Source of the DNA: Mesoterricola sediminis
Lineage (GTDB): Bacteria; Acidobacteriota; Holophagae; Holophagales; Holophagaceae
NCBI RefSeq assembly: GCF_030295425.1
Contig: NZ_AP027081.1
Location: 1,488,001 to 1,552,000 of the forward strand
DNA length: 64,000 bases
Direction: 5' to 3'
The notes beneath the pieces are model-generated. The model saw only the letters and a program-made list of their open reading frames with translations. It was not told the origin of the DNA and made no database searches. Below are positions 52,930-62,142 of the stretch, piece after piece; the stretch's first letter is position 1, and the number at the start of each line of letters is the position of its first letter. Position numbers and translations under genes: made by a program.

Positions 52930-53394
52930 CTAGCTTTCCCGGAGGCCGACGTTGACCTCGAAGTCCCCGAACTCGGTGGAGAAGGGGATGGCGATGCAGG
53001 GGACATCGCCGCTGCGGCTGATCTTGTGGCCGACGCCGATGACGACGGTGGGGATCGAGATGTTCAGCTGGTGGCCGTCCTGGATGAGGCTGCGCCGGGC
53101 GTCGCCGACCACGATGTTGCCGATCTCGCCGATGGCGTCCTCGACGTTCTTGTTCATGTCCTTGATCTCCTCCATCAGCATGTTGGAGGCGATCCTGCAG
53201 GCCAGGGCCGCGGGCATGCTGATGATGATGGAGCCGGAGGTCTCGCCGGTGAGCCCGATGATGGCCGAGACGTCGTACGTGGTGATCAGGTCCTCCTTCA
53301 GCTCCAGCCCGGTCTTTTCGGCCTGGATCCCGGCCATCATGTCGAGGCTGCGAAGGGTGGACTCGATGAAAGGATTGATGAATGCGACGTTCAT
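52930..53394 (-). CDS. cheX: CheX-like chemotaxis phosphatase
   Basis: A 154-residue protein of the CheC/CheX/FliY fold. The catalytic helix is KNVEDAIGEIGNIVVGDARRSL, matching the ExxN signature (E-I-G-N). CheX dephosphorylates CheY-P. No other chemotaxis gene lies in the window, so it serves a system encoded elsewhere. Opposite strand to the YqeY gene, 135 bases away. Confidence 0.88.
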   Translation of the reverse strand: MNVAFINPFIESTLRSLDMMAGIQAEKTGLELKEDLITTYDVSAIIGLTGETSGSIIISMPAALACRIASNMLMEEIKDMNKNVEDAIGEIGNIVVGDARRSLIQDGHQLNISIPTVVIGVGHKISRSGDVPCIAIPFSTEFGDFEVNVGLRES

Positions 53395-53529
53395 GGGGCG
53401 GCGGCCTCTTGGGTAGTCATCATTATTTCACTTGTCAAGGTTGGCACAACCAGATTATTTCCAGCGGTCCCCGTGGGCGGTGGGGTTTCGGCCCGGGAAT
53501 GGGATAATGTAGGATTCGGAGTCAAACCC

Positions 53530-53979
53530 ATGCTGGATCGCCTGCAAGCCGAACTCAAGGCCGCCATGCTCGCCAAGGACGCCCCCCGCACGGGGGTCCT
53601 GCGCATGGCCCTGGCCGCCTACAAGAACGAAGCCGTCGCCAAGGGCCTGAGCCCCCAGGGGGTCCTCACCGAGGCCGACGCGCTGGCCGTGATCAAGCGC
53701 CTGGTGAAGAGCCGCGAGGACAGCGTGGAGCAGTTCACCCGGGGCGGCTACCCGGAGCGGGCCGCGGCGGAGGCCGCCGAGATCGAGGTGCTCCGGACCT
53801 TCCTCCCGGCCATGCTGGAGGGCCCCGCCCTGGAAGCCGCCGTCCGCCAGGCCATCCAGGACACCGGCGCCCAGAGCCGCAAGGACATGGGCGCCGTGAT
53901 GAAGGCGCTCCAGGCCCGGCACGGCGGCGCCTTCGACGGCAAGGCCGCCAGCCAGCTCGTGAACGGCCTGTTGGCCTGA
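53530..53979 (+). CDS. YqeY/GatB-tail domain protein
   Basis: A 149-residue protein of the YqeY family: LDRLQAELKAAMLAKDAPRTGVLRM at the start, RLVKSREDSVEQFTRGGYPE in the middle, and DMGAVMKALQARHGGAFDGK ASQLV at the end, the GatB/YqeY tRNA-binding-like domain. Function of stand-alone members is uncertain. ATG at 53530. proS follows after 64 bases. Confidence 0.9.
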   Translation: MLDRLQAELKAAMLAKDAPRTGVLRMALAAYKNEAVAKGLSPQGVLTEADALAVIKRLVKSREDSVEQFTRGGYPERAAAEAAEIEVLRTFLPAMLEGPALEAAVRQAIQDTGAQSRKDMGAVMKALQARHGGAFDGKAASQLVNGLLA

Positions 53980-54043
53980 ACCCCCCATCCCTTCCACTTC
54001 GCCGGCCGGGGCGCACTCCGGCGGCCATGAATCGGACATATCC

Positions 54044-55876
54044 ATGAAGCAGAGCAAGGCGCTGATCCAGACCCTCCGGGAGGTGCCCCGGGACGCCGAC
54101 GTGGTGAGCCAGCAGCTCATGATGCGCTCGGGCATGATCATGAAGCTCGCCGCCGGCATCTACGACTACCTGCCGCTGGCCCTCCGCAGCATCCGCAAGT
54201 TCGAGCAGATCGTGCGCGAGGAGTTGGCCAAGGACGGGTGCCAGGAACTCCTCATGCCCACCGTGCAGCCCGCGGAACTCTGGCAGGAGTCCACCCGCTG
54301 GAGCTTCTACGGCAAGGAGCTGCTCCGCTTCAAGGACCGCAAGGACGCGGATTTCTGCCTCGGGCCCACCCACGAGGAGGTCATCACGGACATCGTCCGG
54401 CGCAACGTGCGCAGCTACAAGCAGCTGCCCATGAACCTCTTCCAGGTCCAGACCAAGTTCCGCGACGAGATCCGCCCCCGCTTCGGCCTCATGCGCGGCC
54501 GCGAGTTCATCATGAAGGACGGCTACTCCTTCCACGTGGACGACGCCGACGCGGACCGCGGCTACTGGGAGATGTTCAACGCCTACAAGCGGATCTTCAG
54601 CCGCCTCGGCGTCAAGTTCCGCCCGGTGGAGGCCGACAGCGGCGCCATCGGCGGCAGCTTCACCCACGAGTTCCACGTCCTGGCGGGCTCGGGCGAGGAC
54701 GGCATCCTCAGCTGCGACGCCTGCGAATACACCTCCAACGTCGAGAAGACCGAGGCCCCCCGCGTCGACCCCGTCGACCACGGCGCCGCGTTCCCCCTCC
54801 GGCCGGCCCATTTCCAGACGCCGGGCGTCACGGCCATGGAGGAGCAGGCCGCGGCCTTCAAGGACGCCGAGCACGACGGGATGCCCCTGCACCAGACCTC
54901 GAAGGTCTACTGGCTCGAGGCGGAGATCCTCACCCCCGGCGAGGCCGAGCCCAGCCGCAGGATCGCCGTCGCCGCCATCCTGCGCGGCGACCACGAGCTC
55001 AACCCCGTCAAGGTGAAGAACGCCGTCGGAGCCGCCGATCTCCAGCCCATGCCCGACGCGGAGGACTTCTGCGGGGCCCCCGCGGGCTTCCTGGGGCCCA
55101 TCCCCCGGCCCGGCACCCGCCACGCCGCGCTCCACGCCGATCCCAAGGACCGCCTGGTCTACCTGGTGGACCGCAGCCTCGAAGGGGCCGTCAACCTCAC
55201 CTGCGGGGCCAACGAGGCCCCCGGCCACCACTTCGGGTTCGACCCGAAGCGCGACCTCCCCATGGCCCGCTACGCCGACCTCCGCCTGGCGCAGGAGGGC
55301 GACCTCTGCCCCCGCTGCGGCAAGGGCCGGTACCAGGCCTTCCGGGGCATCGAGGTGGGCCAGGTGTTCAAGCTGGGCACCAAGTATTCCAAGAGCATGA
55401 ACTGCGTGTTCGTCGATGAGCAGGGCAAGGAGCGCCCGATGGTCATGGGCTGCTACGGCATCGGCATCACCCGCACCATCGCCGCCTGCATCGAGCAGAA
55501 CTACGACGCCGACGGCATCGTCTGGCCCTGGCCCGTCGCCCCCTACCAGATCCACCTGCTGGACCTGGATCCCGGCTCCGCCGAGGTGCGCGGCACCGCC
55601 GAGAAGCTCGAGGCCGGGCTGGAGGCCGCCGGGTTCGAGGTGCTCCACGACGACCGCGAGGGCATGAGCCCTGGGGCCAAGTTCAAGGACGCCGACCTCC
55701 TGGGCTTCCCCCTCCGGGTCATGGTGGGCTCCAAGGGCCTCAAGGACGGCGTGGTCGAACTGAAGGACCGCCGCACCAAGGAGGTCCGCAAGGTCGCCCC
55801 CGAGGCCCTCGTGGCCGAGGTCATCGCGGCCCGGGACCGCATCCTGGCGGATCTGGCCGTCCAGGGCGGGAGGTGA
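54044..55876 (+). CDS. proS: Prolyl-tRNA synthetase, bacterial type
   Basis: A 610-residue class II synthetase of the bacterial (ProS type 1) kind. Catalytic motifs: motif 2 region QVQTKFRDEIRPRFGLMRGREFIMKDGYSF, GSFTHEFHVLAGSGED, and motif 3 GCYGIGITRTIAACIEQ. An inserted editing domain lies about residues 225-405, and the C-terminal anticodon-binding domain is complete. The next gene begins within three bases of its stop. Confidence 0.97.
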   Translation: MKQSKALIQTLREVPRDADVVSQQLMMRSGMIMKLAAGIYDYLPLALRSIRKFEQIVREELAKDGCQELLMPTVQPAELWQESTRWSFYGKELLRFKDRKDADFCLGPTHEEVITDIVRRNVRSYKQLPMNLFQVQTKFRDEIRPRFGLMRGREFIMKDGYSFHVDDADADRGYWEMFNAYKRIFSRLGVKFRPVEADSGAIGGSFTHEFHVLAGSGEDGILSCDACEYTSNVEKTEAPRVDPVDHGAAFPLRPAHFQTPGVTAMEEQAAAFKDAEHDGMPLHQTSKVYWLEAEILTPGEAEPSRRIAVAAILRGDHELNPVKVKNAVGAADLQPMPDAEDFCGAPAGFLGPIPRPGTRHAALHADPKDRLVYLVDRSLEGAVNLTCGANEAPGHHFGFDPKRDLPMARYADLRLAQEGDLCPRCGKGRYQAFRGIEVGQVFKLGTKYSKSMNCVFVDEQGKERPMVMGCYGIGITRTIAACIEQNYDADGIVWPWPVAPYQIHLLDLDPGSAEVRGTAEKLEAGLEAAGFEVLHDDREGMSPGAKFKDADLLGFPLRVMVGSKGLKDGVVELKDRRTKEVRKVAPEALVAEVIAARDRILADLAVQGGR

Positions 55877-55878
55877 GG

Positions 55879-56355
55879 ATGGCGGAGGGCCCGGTCTACC
55901 TGACCACGTTCATCGAAGGCATCCTGGTCCACGGATCGGCGATGCCCTTCGTGCTCCTCGTGCCCTCCGTCCACACCCCCCACCGGGGCCTGCTCATGCC
56001 GCCCCAGGTGCCCTGGTCGCCTGGGTTCCTGCCGCCGGCCCTGCTCCAGGCCCAGATCGACGCCACGTGGAAGATCCCCTTCCGCTTCCACGATCCGTCC
56101 CGGCTGCCCGTGGTCTTCGACGAGCGCACCTCGCGGCTGCCCACTCCCTGGCTCCTCCGGCTGGAGGGCCTGGAGGGGCAGCAGCGCCTCTACCTGACCC
56201 ACCTCCTGCGCACCCGGGCCCCCGAGGACCAGGTGCCCATTCCTCCCGACGGCGGCCAGTGGGTCGGGGAGAAGGCCCTGGCCAGCCTGGACCTCGTGCC
56301 GGGCGTGCGGCGCCTCTGCCAGTCCGCCCTGACCCTGGTGAAGGAACTGTCCTAG
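55879..56355 (+). CDS. Protein of unknown function after proS
   Basis: A 158-residue protein with ATG at 55879 immediately after the proS stop, using GGGAGGTGAGG as ribosome site, so it is co-translated with proS. No signal peptide or membrane segment. It is Pro- and Leu-rich (LLMPPQVPWSPGFLPPALL), without a recognised domain. Family unknown. Confidence 0.65.
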   Translation: MAEGPVYLTTFIEGILVHGSAMPFVLLVPSVHTPHRGLLMPPQVPWSPGFLPPALLQAQIDATWKIPFRFHDPSRLPVVFDERTSRLPTPWLLRLEGLEGQQRLYLTHLLRTRAPEDQVPIPPDGGQWVGEKALASLDLVPGVRRLCQSALTLVKELS

Positions 56356-56685
56356 CAGCCATTCGGGCGGCCTCAACCCGGGGTTGAAGGCGAACCTGCC
56401 TTGAGCTTTTCCTCTGCGCCCTGGCGGTGGCTGAGGCCTTCGACTCCGGGTTGATGAGATCCGGTGGGTCGGACGGTTGGGCCAGGCCGGAGGCCCGGGG
56501 ACAAAGCCTTGCGCCTCCCGGATCGGCTGCCGGTGAAGGCGGCCGCGCCGAAAGGCGGGGGCCGGAAGGGCGGCAGCGGCCCGGGGGGGCTGGGCCCGCC
56601 TCCCAGGGGACGTGTTCGATAAAATATTTATGAACCTTTGCCCCGTTCGGTGCATGCATGGGTGAGTCAACCTCCCGGAGCCCGC
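56356..56685 (+). other. Intergenic region before a lipoprotein gene
   Basis: 330 bases with no credible gene. Near the left end GGCCTCAACCCGGGGTTGAAGGC contains a CAACCCgGGGTTG inverted repeat. AT-rich TCGATAAAATATTTATG at 56616-56632 matches the site before the lipoprotein at 11464. A leader of about 50 bases follows to the ATG at 56686. Confidence 0.45.
56616..56632 (+). promoter_or_regulatory. AT-rich 17-mer shared with 11436-11452
   Basis: TCGATAAAATATTTATG, 15 of 17 bases the same as the site before the lipoprotein gene at 11464, in otherwise GC-rich DNA. Candidate promoter element or operator. Confidence 0.35.
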
Positions 56686-57441
56686 ATGCGTCACCCTTCC
56701 CTCCTCCTCGTCGGCGGCCTTGCCAGCCTCTTCCTGCTCGCTTGTGGAGGCACCAACAGCAGCACCATCACCCAAGGGAGCAGTTCGGGCACCTCCGATC
56801 CCAATCCGGCGCCTCCCCTCCCGGTTCCCATGGGCACGACCTCGGGCGTCCTCAGTGACAAGGCCACCGGAGCGGCCCTGGCGGGCGTGGTCGTGCGGGC
56901 GCTCGGGTCCCAGTCGGACACCCAGTTCGGCATCCCCCTGACCGGCGCCATCCTCGCCGAGGCGACGACCGATGCCGCGGGGGCCTACAAGCTGTCGGGA
57001 ATCCCGGTGGAAAGGTCCTACCGGGTCGCCGCCATGCCCTTCACGGACGCGGCCTCCTACGACCTGAGCGCCAGCATGGTCATGCAGTTCACCGATGGCC
57101 GGCTCATCCGGGTGCAGAACCTCGAGGCCAACTCGACCGACCAGGTCGGCAGCGCCTCCATGGCCATTCCGAGCACCAGTCCCTGGAGCATCACCCTGAG
57201 CGCGTACCACGTCGTCGCCTCGGCAACGGGGGGCCAGGAGGGGATCCTGGCGCGCCGGGCCTCGGGCGTGGCGGGCGCCACCCTGACCCTGGACCATCTC
57301 CACGCGGGCGATTACGTCTTCCAGGTGCGGAGAACCCAGATGCTGAACGGCGTCGAGTCGGCGTCGGAAACCTGGTTCAAGGGCGCGATCACGGCCGGCC
57401 AGACGCTGTCCCTGGACAACCGGGCCGAGGGGATCTTCTAG
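56686..57441 (+). CDS. Lipoprotein with carboxypeptidase-regulatory-like domain
   Basis: A 251-residue lipoprotein (lipobox LLAC at residues 17-20), a Ser/Gly/Pro-rich linker, then a carboxypeptidase-regulatory-like beta-sandwich: TSGVLSDKATGAALAGVVVRALG ... ATTDAAGAYKLSGIPVERSYRV, and a second beta-rich half. The start at 56686 has CCGGAG six bases before it. Related in plan to the lipoproteins at 57657 and 60223, suggesting a local family of surface proteins. No enzyme motif. Confidence 0.75.
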   Translation: MRHPSLLLVGGLASLFLLACGGTNSSTITQGSSSGTSDPNPAPPLPVPMGTTSGVLSDKATGAALAGVVVRALGSQSDTQFGIPLTGAILAEATTDAAGAYKLSGIPVERSYRVAAMPFTDAASYDLSASMVMQFTDGRLIRVQNLEANSTDQVGSASMAIPSTSPWSITLSAYHVVASATGGQEGILARRASGVAGATLTLDHLHAGDYVFQVRRTQMLNGVESASETWFKGAITAGQTLSLDNRAEGIF

Positions 57442-57486
57442 ACGTCGTCAAGGATGCGCGCAGGGGGGCGTGGGCAACCGATCCCC

Positions 57487-57541
57487 TTCAGCCAGGCCAT
57501 GGGTCGGTCCGTAGCGGCGGCGGACCCATGGCCTGGCTGAA
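57487..57541. repeat. Perfect 19-bp inverted repeat
   Basis: TTCAGCCAGGCCATGGGTC (57487-57505) is exactly complementary to 57523-57541 around a 17-nt loop, between the two lipoprotein genes. No U-tract. It may be a terminator, or a small palindromic element. Confidence 0.6.
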
Positions 57542-57656
57542 TGCGCGTGAAGCGCGCGTATCCCCGGCGGTCCTGGGCGGCCAGGAAATCCGAGCGGGTC
57601 GTAACCCTTGGCCGGGTTCGCGCATGTAGATCCTGCGGCTGGTCCGCGGAGCTTCC

Positions 57657-58352
57657 ATGGTGAATGGCCCCAACGTGCGCATGATGGCCGGGCTTTCGGC
57701 CCTCCTCCTCCTGGCCTGCGGCGGCCCGGGGGGGGTCACCGTGGCCGGCGCGATGGCGGGGGGCGGCGGCTTTTCCGTCCTGGAAGGCACGGCCTCGGGG
57801 ACCGTGCGCGACCCGATGACGGGCCAGGGCCTGCCCGGCGTGCAGGTGTTGGCCCTGGCCCCGGAGCCGCCGGCCCTGGACGGGCGGGTGCGCTTCGGGG
57901 AGGTGCTGGGCGCCGGGCTCACCGGTCCCGACGGCGCCTTCGTGATCCCCGGCCTGCCCCTGGACCGGCCCTTCCGGCTCGTGTGTCAGCCGGACCTTCC
58001 CGCGCGGGCCTACGCGCAGGCGGCGAGCGGGACCCTCTCCGTGTCCCGGAGCGCGCGCCAGGTCATGGCGGCGCTCACGGCGCGGCCCACGATCCAGCTG
58101 GGCGGTCTCCGCCTGGAGCCGGGGCCCTGGGCCTGGTCCACCGGCGAGCTGCGGGTGTACTGGATGGGGGACGACTGGACGGGGGAGGAAGGTCTTTGGA
58201 TCCGCTCCGCGACCCTGGTGCCGGGCCAGCCCCTCTTCCTGGACCGGCTGCCGGCGGGCGCGTACCGCGCGGTGGTGACCGGTTGCGGCGGGCCGCTGGC
58301 GGGGCAGGGGCGGCCGTTCCGCATCCTGGCGGGGGTCGTCACGGTCCTGTAG
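57657..58352 (+). CDS. Lipoprotein with carboxypeptidase-regulatory-like domain (second)
   Basis: A 231-residue lipoprotein: lipobox LLLAC at residues 17-21, a Gly-rich linker, then SGTVRDPMTGQGLPGVQVLAL ... GPDGAFVIPGLPLDRPFRLV, the same fold as in the gene at 56686. A beta-rich C-terminal half ends RILAGVVTVL. ATG or a nearby start is supported by the signal peptide. Probably a diverged duplicate of its neighbour. Confidence 0.72.
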   Translation: MVNGPNVRMMAGLSALLLLACGGPGGVTVAGAMAGGGGFSVLEGTASGTVRDPMTGQGLPGVQVLALAPEPPALDGRVRFGEVLGAGLTGPDGAFVIPGLPLDRPFRLVCQPDLPARAYAQAASGTLSVSRSARQVMAALTARPTIQLGGLRLEPGPWAWSTGELRVYWMGDDWTGEEGLWIRSATLVPGQPLFLDRLPAGAYRAVVTGCGGPLAGQGRPFRILAGVVTVL

Positions 58353-58392
58353 CCCCTCCGTCCCTGTGGCATGATGCGGGGAGGAGGTTGCC

Positions 58393-58983
58393 TTGACTTC
58401 AGTGCCCGCCCACGGATCCGCCCGGCCTGCCGTCTTCATCGACCGGGACGGCACCCTGAACGAGGAGGTGGGCTACCTCCACCGGCCGGAGGATGTGGTG
58501 CTCGTGCCGGGATCGGCCCGGGCCCTGGCCCGGGTCAACGCCCTGGGGATCCCCGTCGTCGTGGTCACCAACCAGGCCGGGATCGGCAAGGGCAAGTACG
58601 GCTGGGACGCCTTCCGCGCCGTCAGCGCGCGCGTCGGCGCCCTCCTCGCCGAGGAGGGCGCGCGGGTGGACGCGGTCTACGCGGCGCCGCACCACCCCGA
58701 CGGGGTGGGCGACTACGCCCACCCGGACCATCCCGACCGCAAGCCCAACCCGGGCATGCTCCTGCGCGCCGCCGAGGAGCTGGGCCTGGACCTGGCCCGG
58801 TCCTGGATGATCGGAGACAAGGCCATCGACCTGGGCGCCGCCCGCAACGCCGGGTGCCGCGCCGCCCTGGTGCTCACCGGCTACGGCCGGGGCGTGGACC
58901 CGGCCCTGGCCGACCTCGTCGCCGCCGATCTGCCGGAGGCCCTGGACCGCATTCTCGCCCTGGGGTTCGGGGAGGCGCCGTGA
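58393..58983 (+). CDS. gmhB: HAD phosphatase, GmhB/histidinol-phosphatase type
   Basis: A 196-residue HAD-IIIA enzyme. Nucleophile motif AVFIDRDGTLNEEVGY, motif 2 VVVVTNQAGIGKGKY, and KPNPGMLLRAA ... SWMIGDKAIDLGAARNAGC. A GmhB-type zinc loop is not fully evident (HHPDGVGDYAHPDH instead of the usual Cys-rich loop), so the substrate may be another sugar or histidinol phosphate. Dephosphorylation of heptose bisphosphate for LPS is likely given the heptosyltransferase at 3850. TTG start after GAGGAGG. Overlaps the next start by four bases. Confidence 0.75.
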   Translation: MTSVPAHGSARPAVFIDRDGTLNEEVGYLHRPEDVVLVPGSARALARVNALGIPVVVVTNQAGIGKGKYGWDAFRAVSARVGALLAEEGARVDAVYAAPHHPDGVGDYAHPDHPDRKPNPGMLLRAAEELGLDLARSWMIGDKAIDLGAARNAGCRAALVLTGYGRGVDPALADLVAADLPEALDRILALGFGEAP

Positions 58984-60140
58984 GCCTGCTGGCCCCCAAG
59001 CGCGCCGCCCTCCTGGTGGTGGGGCTCGCCTTCTTCGCGGACACCCTCGTGTACGCGATGCTCCCGCCCCTCCTGCCGGAGTACGCCCGGCTCCACGGCC
59101 TGAGCCAGACCCGGCTCGGGGTGCTCTTCGGGAGCTACGCCGCGGCGCTGCTCCTGTCCTGCCTGCCGCTGGGGGCCTGGTCGGACCGGCGCGGGCGGCG
59201 CGGCCCTTTCCTGGGGGGCCTCCTGGCCTTCGGCGGGGCCACCCTCCTCTTCGCCTTCGCGGGGACCTACCCCGTGCTCCTCCTGGCGCGCGTCCTCCAG
59301 GGCATCGCGGCCGCCGCCACCTGGGTGGCGGGCCTGTCCATGGTCGCGGACCACTTCCCCGCGGACCAGCGCGGCAAGGCCATGAGCGCCGTCTTCGCCT
59401 GCGCGAACCTGGGCATGTTCCTGGGCCCCTCCTTCGCGGGGTGGATGCTGGGCGCCTGGGGCATCCGGGCCGCCTTCCTCGCCACCGCGGGCCTCGCCGT
59501 GCTGGACGCCCTCGTGCGGGTGGCGCTCCTGCCGCCCGACCCGGAGCCGCAGCCCTCGGGGCGAGGCTATCTGGGACTCCTCCGGGACGGCACCGTGCGC
59601 GCCTTCGCGGGCGTCATGGCCCTGGGGGCGGGCCTGGGCGCCGTGCTGGAGGCGGTGCTCCCCCTCCACCTGGCGCGGAACCTGGGCATGGACGCCCGGG
59701 CCATCGGCCTGGCCTTCACCCTCGCCGCCCTGGCCAGCACCTTCACCTCCCCCTTCGTCGGGCACTGGACGGACCGGCGGGGCCCCGGCGAGCCCATCCG
59801 CCTGGGCCTCGTCCTGGGCGCCGGGCTCCTCCTGGGGGTGGCCCTCCTCCCGACCCGGGCGGCGGTGTACCTCGCCATGCTGGTCATGGGAAGCACCTGC
59901 AGCTGCCTCATGTCCCCCTGCGGCCCCGCCATGGCCGCCCGGGTGGAGCGCCAGGGCGGCACGGACTACGGGTCCGTCTTCTCCCTCCTCAACATCGCCT
60001 TCTCCCTGGGGATGATGGCCGGTCCGATCCTGGGCTCGGTCCTGACGGACGCGGTGGGCCTCGGCCGGGCCATGCCCGCCTTGGCGGGGTGCTTCGCGCT
60101 CTACCTGGCCGTCCTGGGGCGCGGGGCGAAGGCCGCGTGA
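58980..60140 (+). CDS. MFS transporter, multidrug/sugar-efflux type
   Basis: A 386-residue permease with 12 predicted helices; motif A is LGAWSDRRGRRGPFLGG after helix 2, and a second, related GHWTDRRGPGEP lies between helices 8 and 9. This pattern is common in DHA1-type drug/proton antiporters. GTG start overlapping the phosphatase stop (GTGA). Substrate not predictable. Confidence 0.87.
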   Translation: MSLLAPKRAALLVVGLAFFADTLVYAMLPPLLPEYARLHGLSQTRLGVLFGSYAAALLLSCLPLGAWSDRRGRRGPFLGGLLAFGGATLLFAFAGTYPVLLLARVLQGIAAAATWVAGLSMVADHFPADQRGKAMSAVFACANLGMFLGPSFAGWMLGAWGIRAAFLATAGLAVLDALVRVALLPPDPEPQPSGRGYLGLLRDGTVRAFAGVMALGAGLGAVLEAVLPLHLARNLGMDARAIGLAFTLAALASTFTSPFVGHWTDRRGPGEPIRLGLVLGAGLLLGVALLPTRAAVYLAMLVMGSTCSCLMSPCGPAMAARVERQGGTDYGSVFSLLNIAFSLGMMAGPILGSVLTDAVGLGRAMPALAGCFALYLAVLGRGAKAA

Positions 60141-60222
60141 GGCGGATTACGTCCGGCCGTTAAACATTTCCCGCCCGGGGCGCACCTCAAGACCGCGCCC
60201 TATCGGGCGCTGGAGATGCCGC

Positions 60223-61344
60223 ATGCGCCCTACCGCCCGTTCCCTGGTTCTGCTCCTGCCCCTCCTCGCCCTGCCCGGGCTGGGATGCAAGGGCCACGAC
60301 AACGCCCCGGGCGTCCAGATGCCCAACCTGAGCCAGCCCGCCCCCGAGCAGGGCACCCTCTCCCTGGCCCTCCGGGCCGAGGGGTCCCGTCCTTCCGCCG
60401 GGGCCATGCGCCTCCGGGTGACGGGCGTGGACGTGCGGACCCCCGCGGGGACCTGGGTGCCCGTGAGCGAGGCGGCGCGGCTCCACCAGGTGGACCTGAC
60501 CGGGGCCGAGGCCACCCCGTGCCTCGCCGCGGCGCCCCTCCCCACCGGCGACTACCGGGCCGTCCGGCTCCGCCTGGGCCCCGCCCACCGCCTCGTGCGC
60601 CCCGGCGCCGAAGAGGAGCTGATGGCCCCGGAGACCCTCGTCGTGGAGGGCGCCTGGCGGGTCGAGATGCGGGAGACCAGCCAGCTTGAGCTGGTCGTGG
60701 ACCCCCGGCGCGCCCTCCAGCGCGGGCGGACCCGCGTCTCCCTGGCCGCGGAAGGCCTGGCCCTCCAGGACGTCACCCGCTACCGGGTGGTGCAGGGGAC
60801 CCTGCGGGACGCCGGCAACGGCCTGCCCATCGCCGACGCCCGGGTGACCCTCCAGGCCCCCGCCCGGGACCGGGATCACCGGGAGGGGGGCCCCACCGAT
60901 TGCCGGATCGTGCGGGCCGCCGTGACGGGGCCGGACGGCGCCTTCCGCCTGGACGCGGTGCCGCCGGGCCTGCGCTACCGGGTCGTCGTCCCGCCCACCG
61001 CCAGGCACGACCTGGTGCTGGGGGCCGTCTTCGACCTGGGCTCCTCGCCCGTGCCGCCCGTGGACCTGCAGGCCGAGGCCCCGGCCTCCCCCGCCCAGTT
61101 CCTGGACCTGCCCAGCCCCGAGGCCTGGAACCTGGAGAGCCTTTCCCATGAGTGGGTCGTCGAGCGCCGGGTGGGGGGCAAGGCCCCCGGCTTCCCCGGG
61201 CACGTGCTGGTGGAAGTCGTCCCCCTGCTGGAGGCCCGGCCCCTCCACCTGGGCCCCTATCCCCAGGGGACCTACCGGGTGCGCTTCGTCCAGGGGGCCG
61301 CGTTCGGCCCGCAGCAGGACATCCGGGTCGGCGCCCCCCGGTAG
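60223..61344 (+). CDS. DUF4382-like lipoprotein with carboxypeptidase-regulatory-like domain
   Basis: A 373-residue lipoprotein (lipobox LPGLGC, Cys at 22). Residues 40-185 resemble DUF4382 (GTLSLALRAEGS..., LHQVDLTG, LPTGDYRAVRLRLG), and residues 190-280 form a carboxypeptidase-regulatory-like unit (VVQGTLRDAGNGLPIADARVTLQ ... GPDGAFRLDAVPPGLRYRV). Both suggest a surface-exposed beta-sandwich protein. The 5' leader contains a small GCGCCC-TATC-GGGCGC hairpin (60195-60210). Function unknown. Confidence 0.75.
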   Translation: MRPTARSLVLLLPLLALPGLGCKGHDNAPGVQMPNLSQPAPEQGTLSLALRAEGSRPSAGAMRLRVTGVDVRTPAGTWVPVSEAARLHQVDLTGAEATPCLAAAPLPTGDYRAVRLRLGPAHRLVRPGAEEELMAPETLVVEGAWRVEMRETSQLELVVDPRRALQRGRTRVSLAAEGLALQDVTRYRVVQGTLRDAGNGLPIADARVTLQAPARDRDHREGGPTDCRIVRAAVTGPDGAFRLDAVPPGLRYRVVVPPTARHDLVLGAVFDLGSSPVPPVDLQAEAPASPAQFLDLPSPEAWNLESLSHEWVVERRVGGKAPGFPGHVLVEVVPLLEARPLHLGPYPQGTYRVRFVQGAAFGPQQDIRVGAPR

Positions 61345-61404
61345 GCCTCCCGCGCCCCCGGACCTGCGGCACACTGGGGTGGGCCGCGGGTCCGGAGGCG
61401 TCAC

Positions 61405-62142
61405 ATGCTGATCGAGAAGAAGGGGCTCATCCCCGCCACCATCCTGAGGCGATACAAGCGCTTCCTGGCCGACGTGGAGCTGGAGGGGGGCGGGACGGCG
61501 GTGGCCCACTGCACGAACACCGGCACCATGGCCACCAGCTGGGCGCCGGGGGACCGGGTGCTCCTGGAGGCAAGCCGGAACCCGGACCGGAAACTGCCCT
61601 ACACCTGGCTGGCCTGCCTGCGGGAGGGGGCCTGGGTGGGGGTCGAGACGGGGATGCCCAACCGGGTGGTGGCCGAGGCGGCGCGCCAGGATCGGCTGCC
61701 CGGGCTGCCGGGCCTCCACACCGTGCTCACGGAACGGAAATACGGCCTGGAGGGCAGCCGGATCGATGTCTTGGCCCTGGACGCCGAGGGCCGGCAGGTC
61801 TACATCGAGGTCAAGAACACCACCCTGAGGATCGGCACGACCGCTTGCTTCCCCGATGCGGTGAGCACCCGGGGGGCCAAGCACTTGCGGGAACTGCGGG
61901 CCGCCGTGGCGCTGGGTCACCGGGCGGCCATCGTCTTCTTCGCGCACCGGGGGGATGTGGATGGCTTCGACGCGGCCAGGGAGATCGACCCGGCCTACGC
62001 CGAGGAACTGGCGCGGGCCCGGGAGGGGGGGGTGGAGATCCTGCCCCAGGCGGTGGCCCTGGTGGCCCGGGAGGAGACGGGGGGCTTGTGGAGCCTGGGC
62101 TGGGACCTGCCCGGTCTGCTTCCTTGGCGACCGCGGGTGTGA
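61405..62142 (+). CDS. sfsA: SfsA family DNA-binding/nuclease-like protein
   Basis: A 245-residue SfsA protein. KKGLIPATILRRYKRFLADV at the start, AHCTNTGTM ATSWAPGDRVLL, ERKYGLEGSRIDVL and the nuclease-like VYIEVKNTTL, then FPDAVSTRGAKHLREL. Named for maltose fermentation stimulation in E. coli; the IEVKN motif fits a PD-(D/E)XK-type site. Monocistronic. Confidence 0.93.
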   Translation: MLIEKKGLIPATILRRYKRFLADVELEGGGTAVAHCTNTGTMATSWAPGDRVLLEASRNPDRKLPYTWLACLREGAWVGVETGMPNRVVAEAARQDRLPGLPGLHTVLTERKYGLEGSRIDVLALDAEGRQVYIEVKNTTLRIGTTACFPDAVSTRGAKHLRELRAAVALGHRAAIVFFAHRGDVDGFDAAREIDPAYAEELARAREGGVEILPQAVALVAREETGGLWSLGWDLPGLLPWRPRV

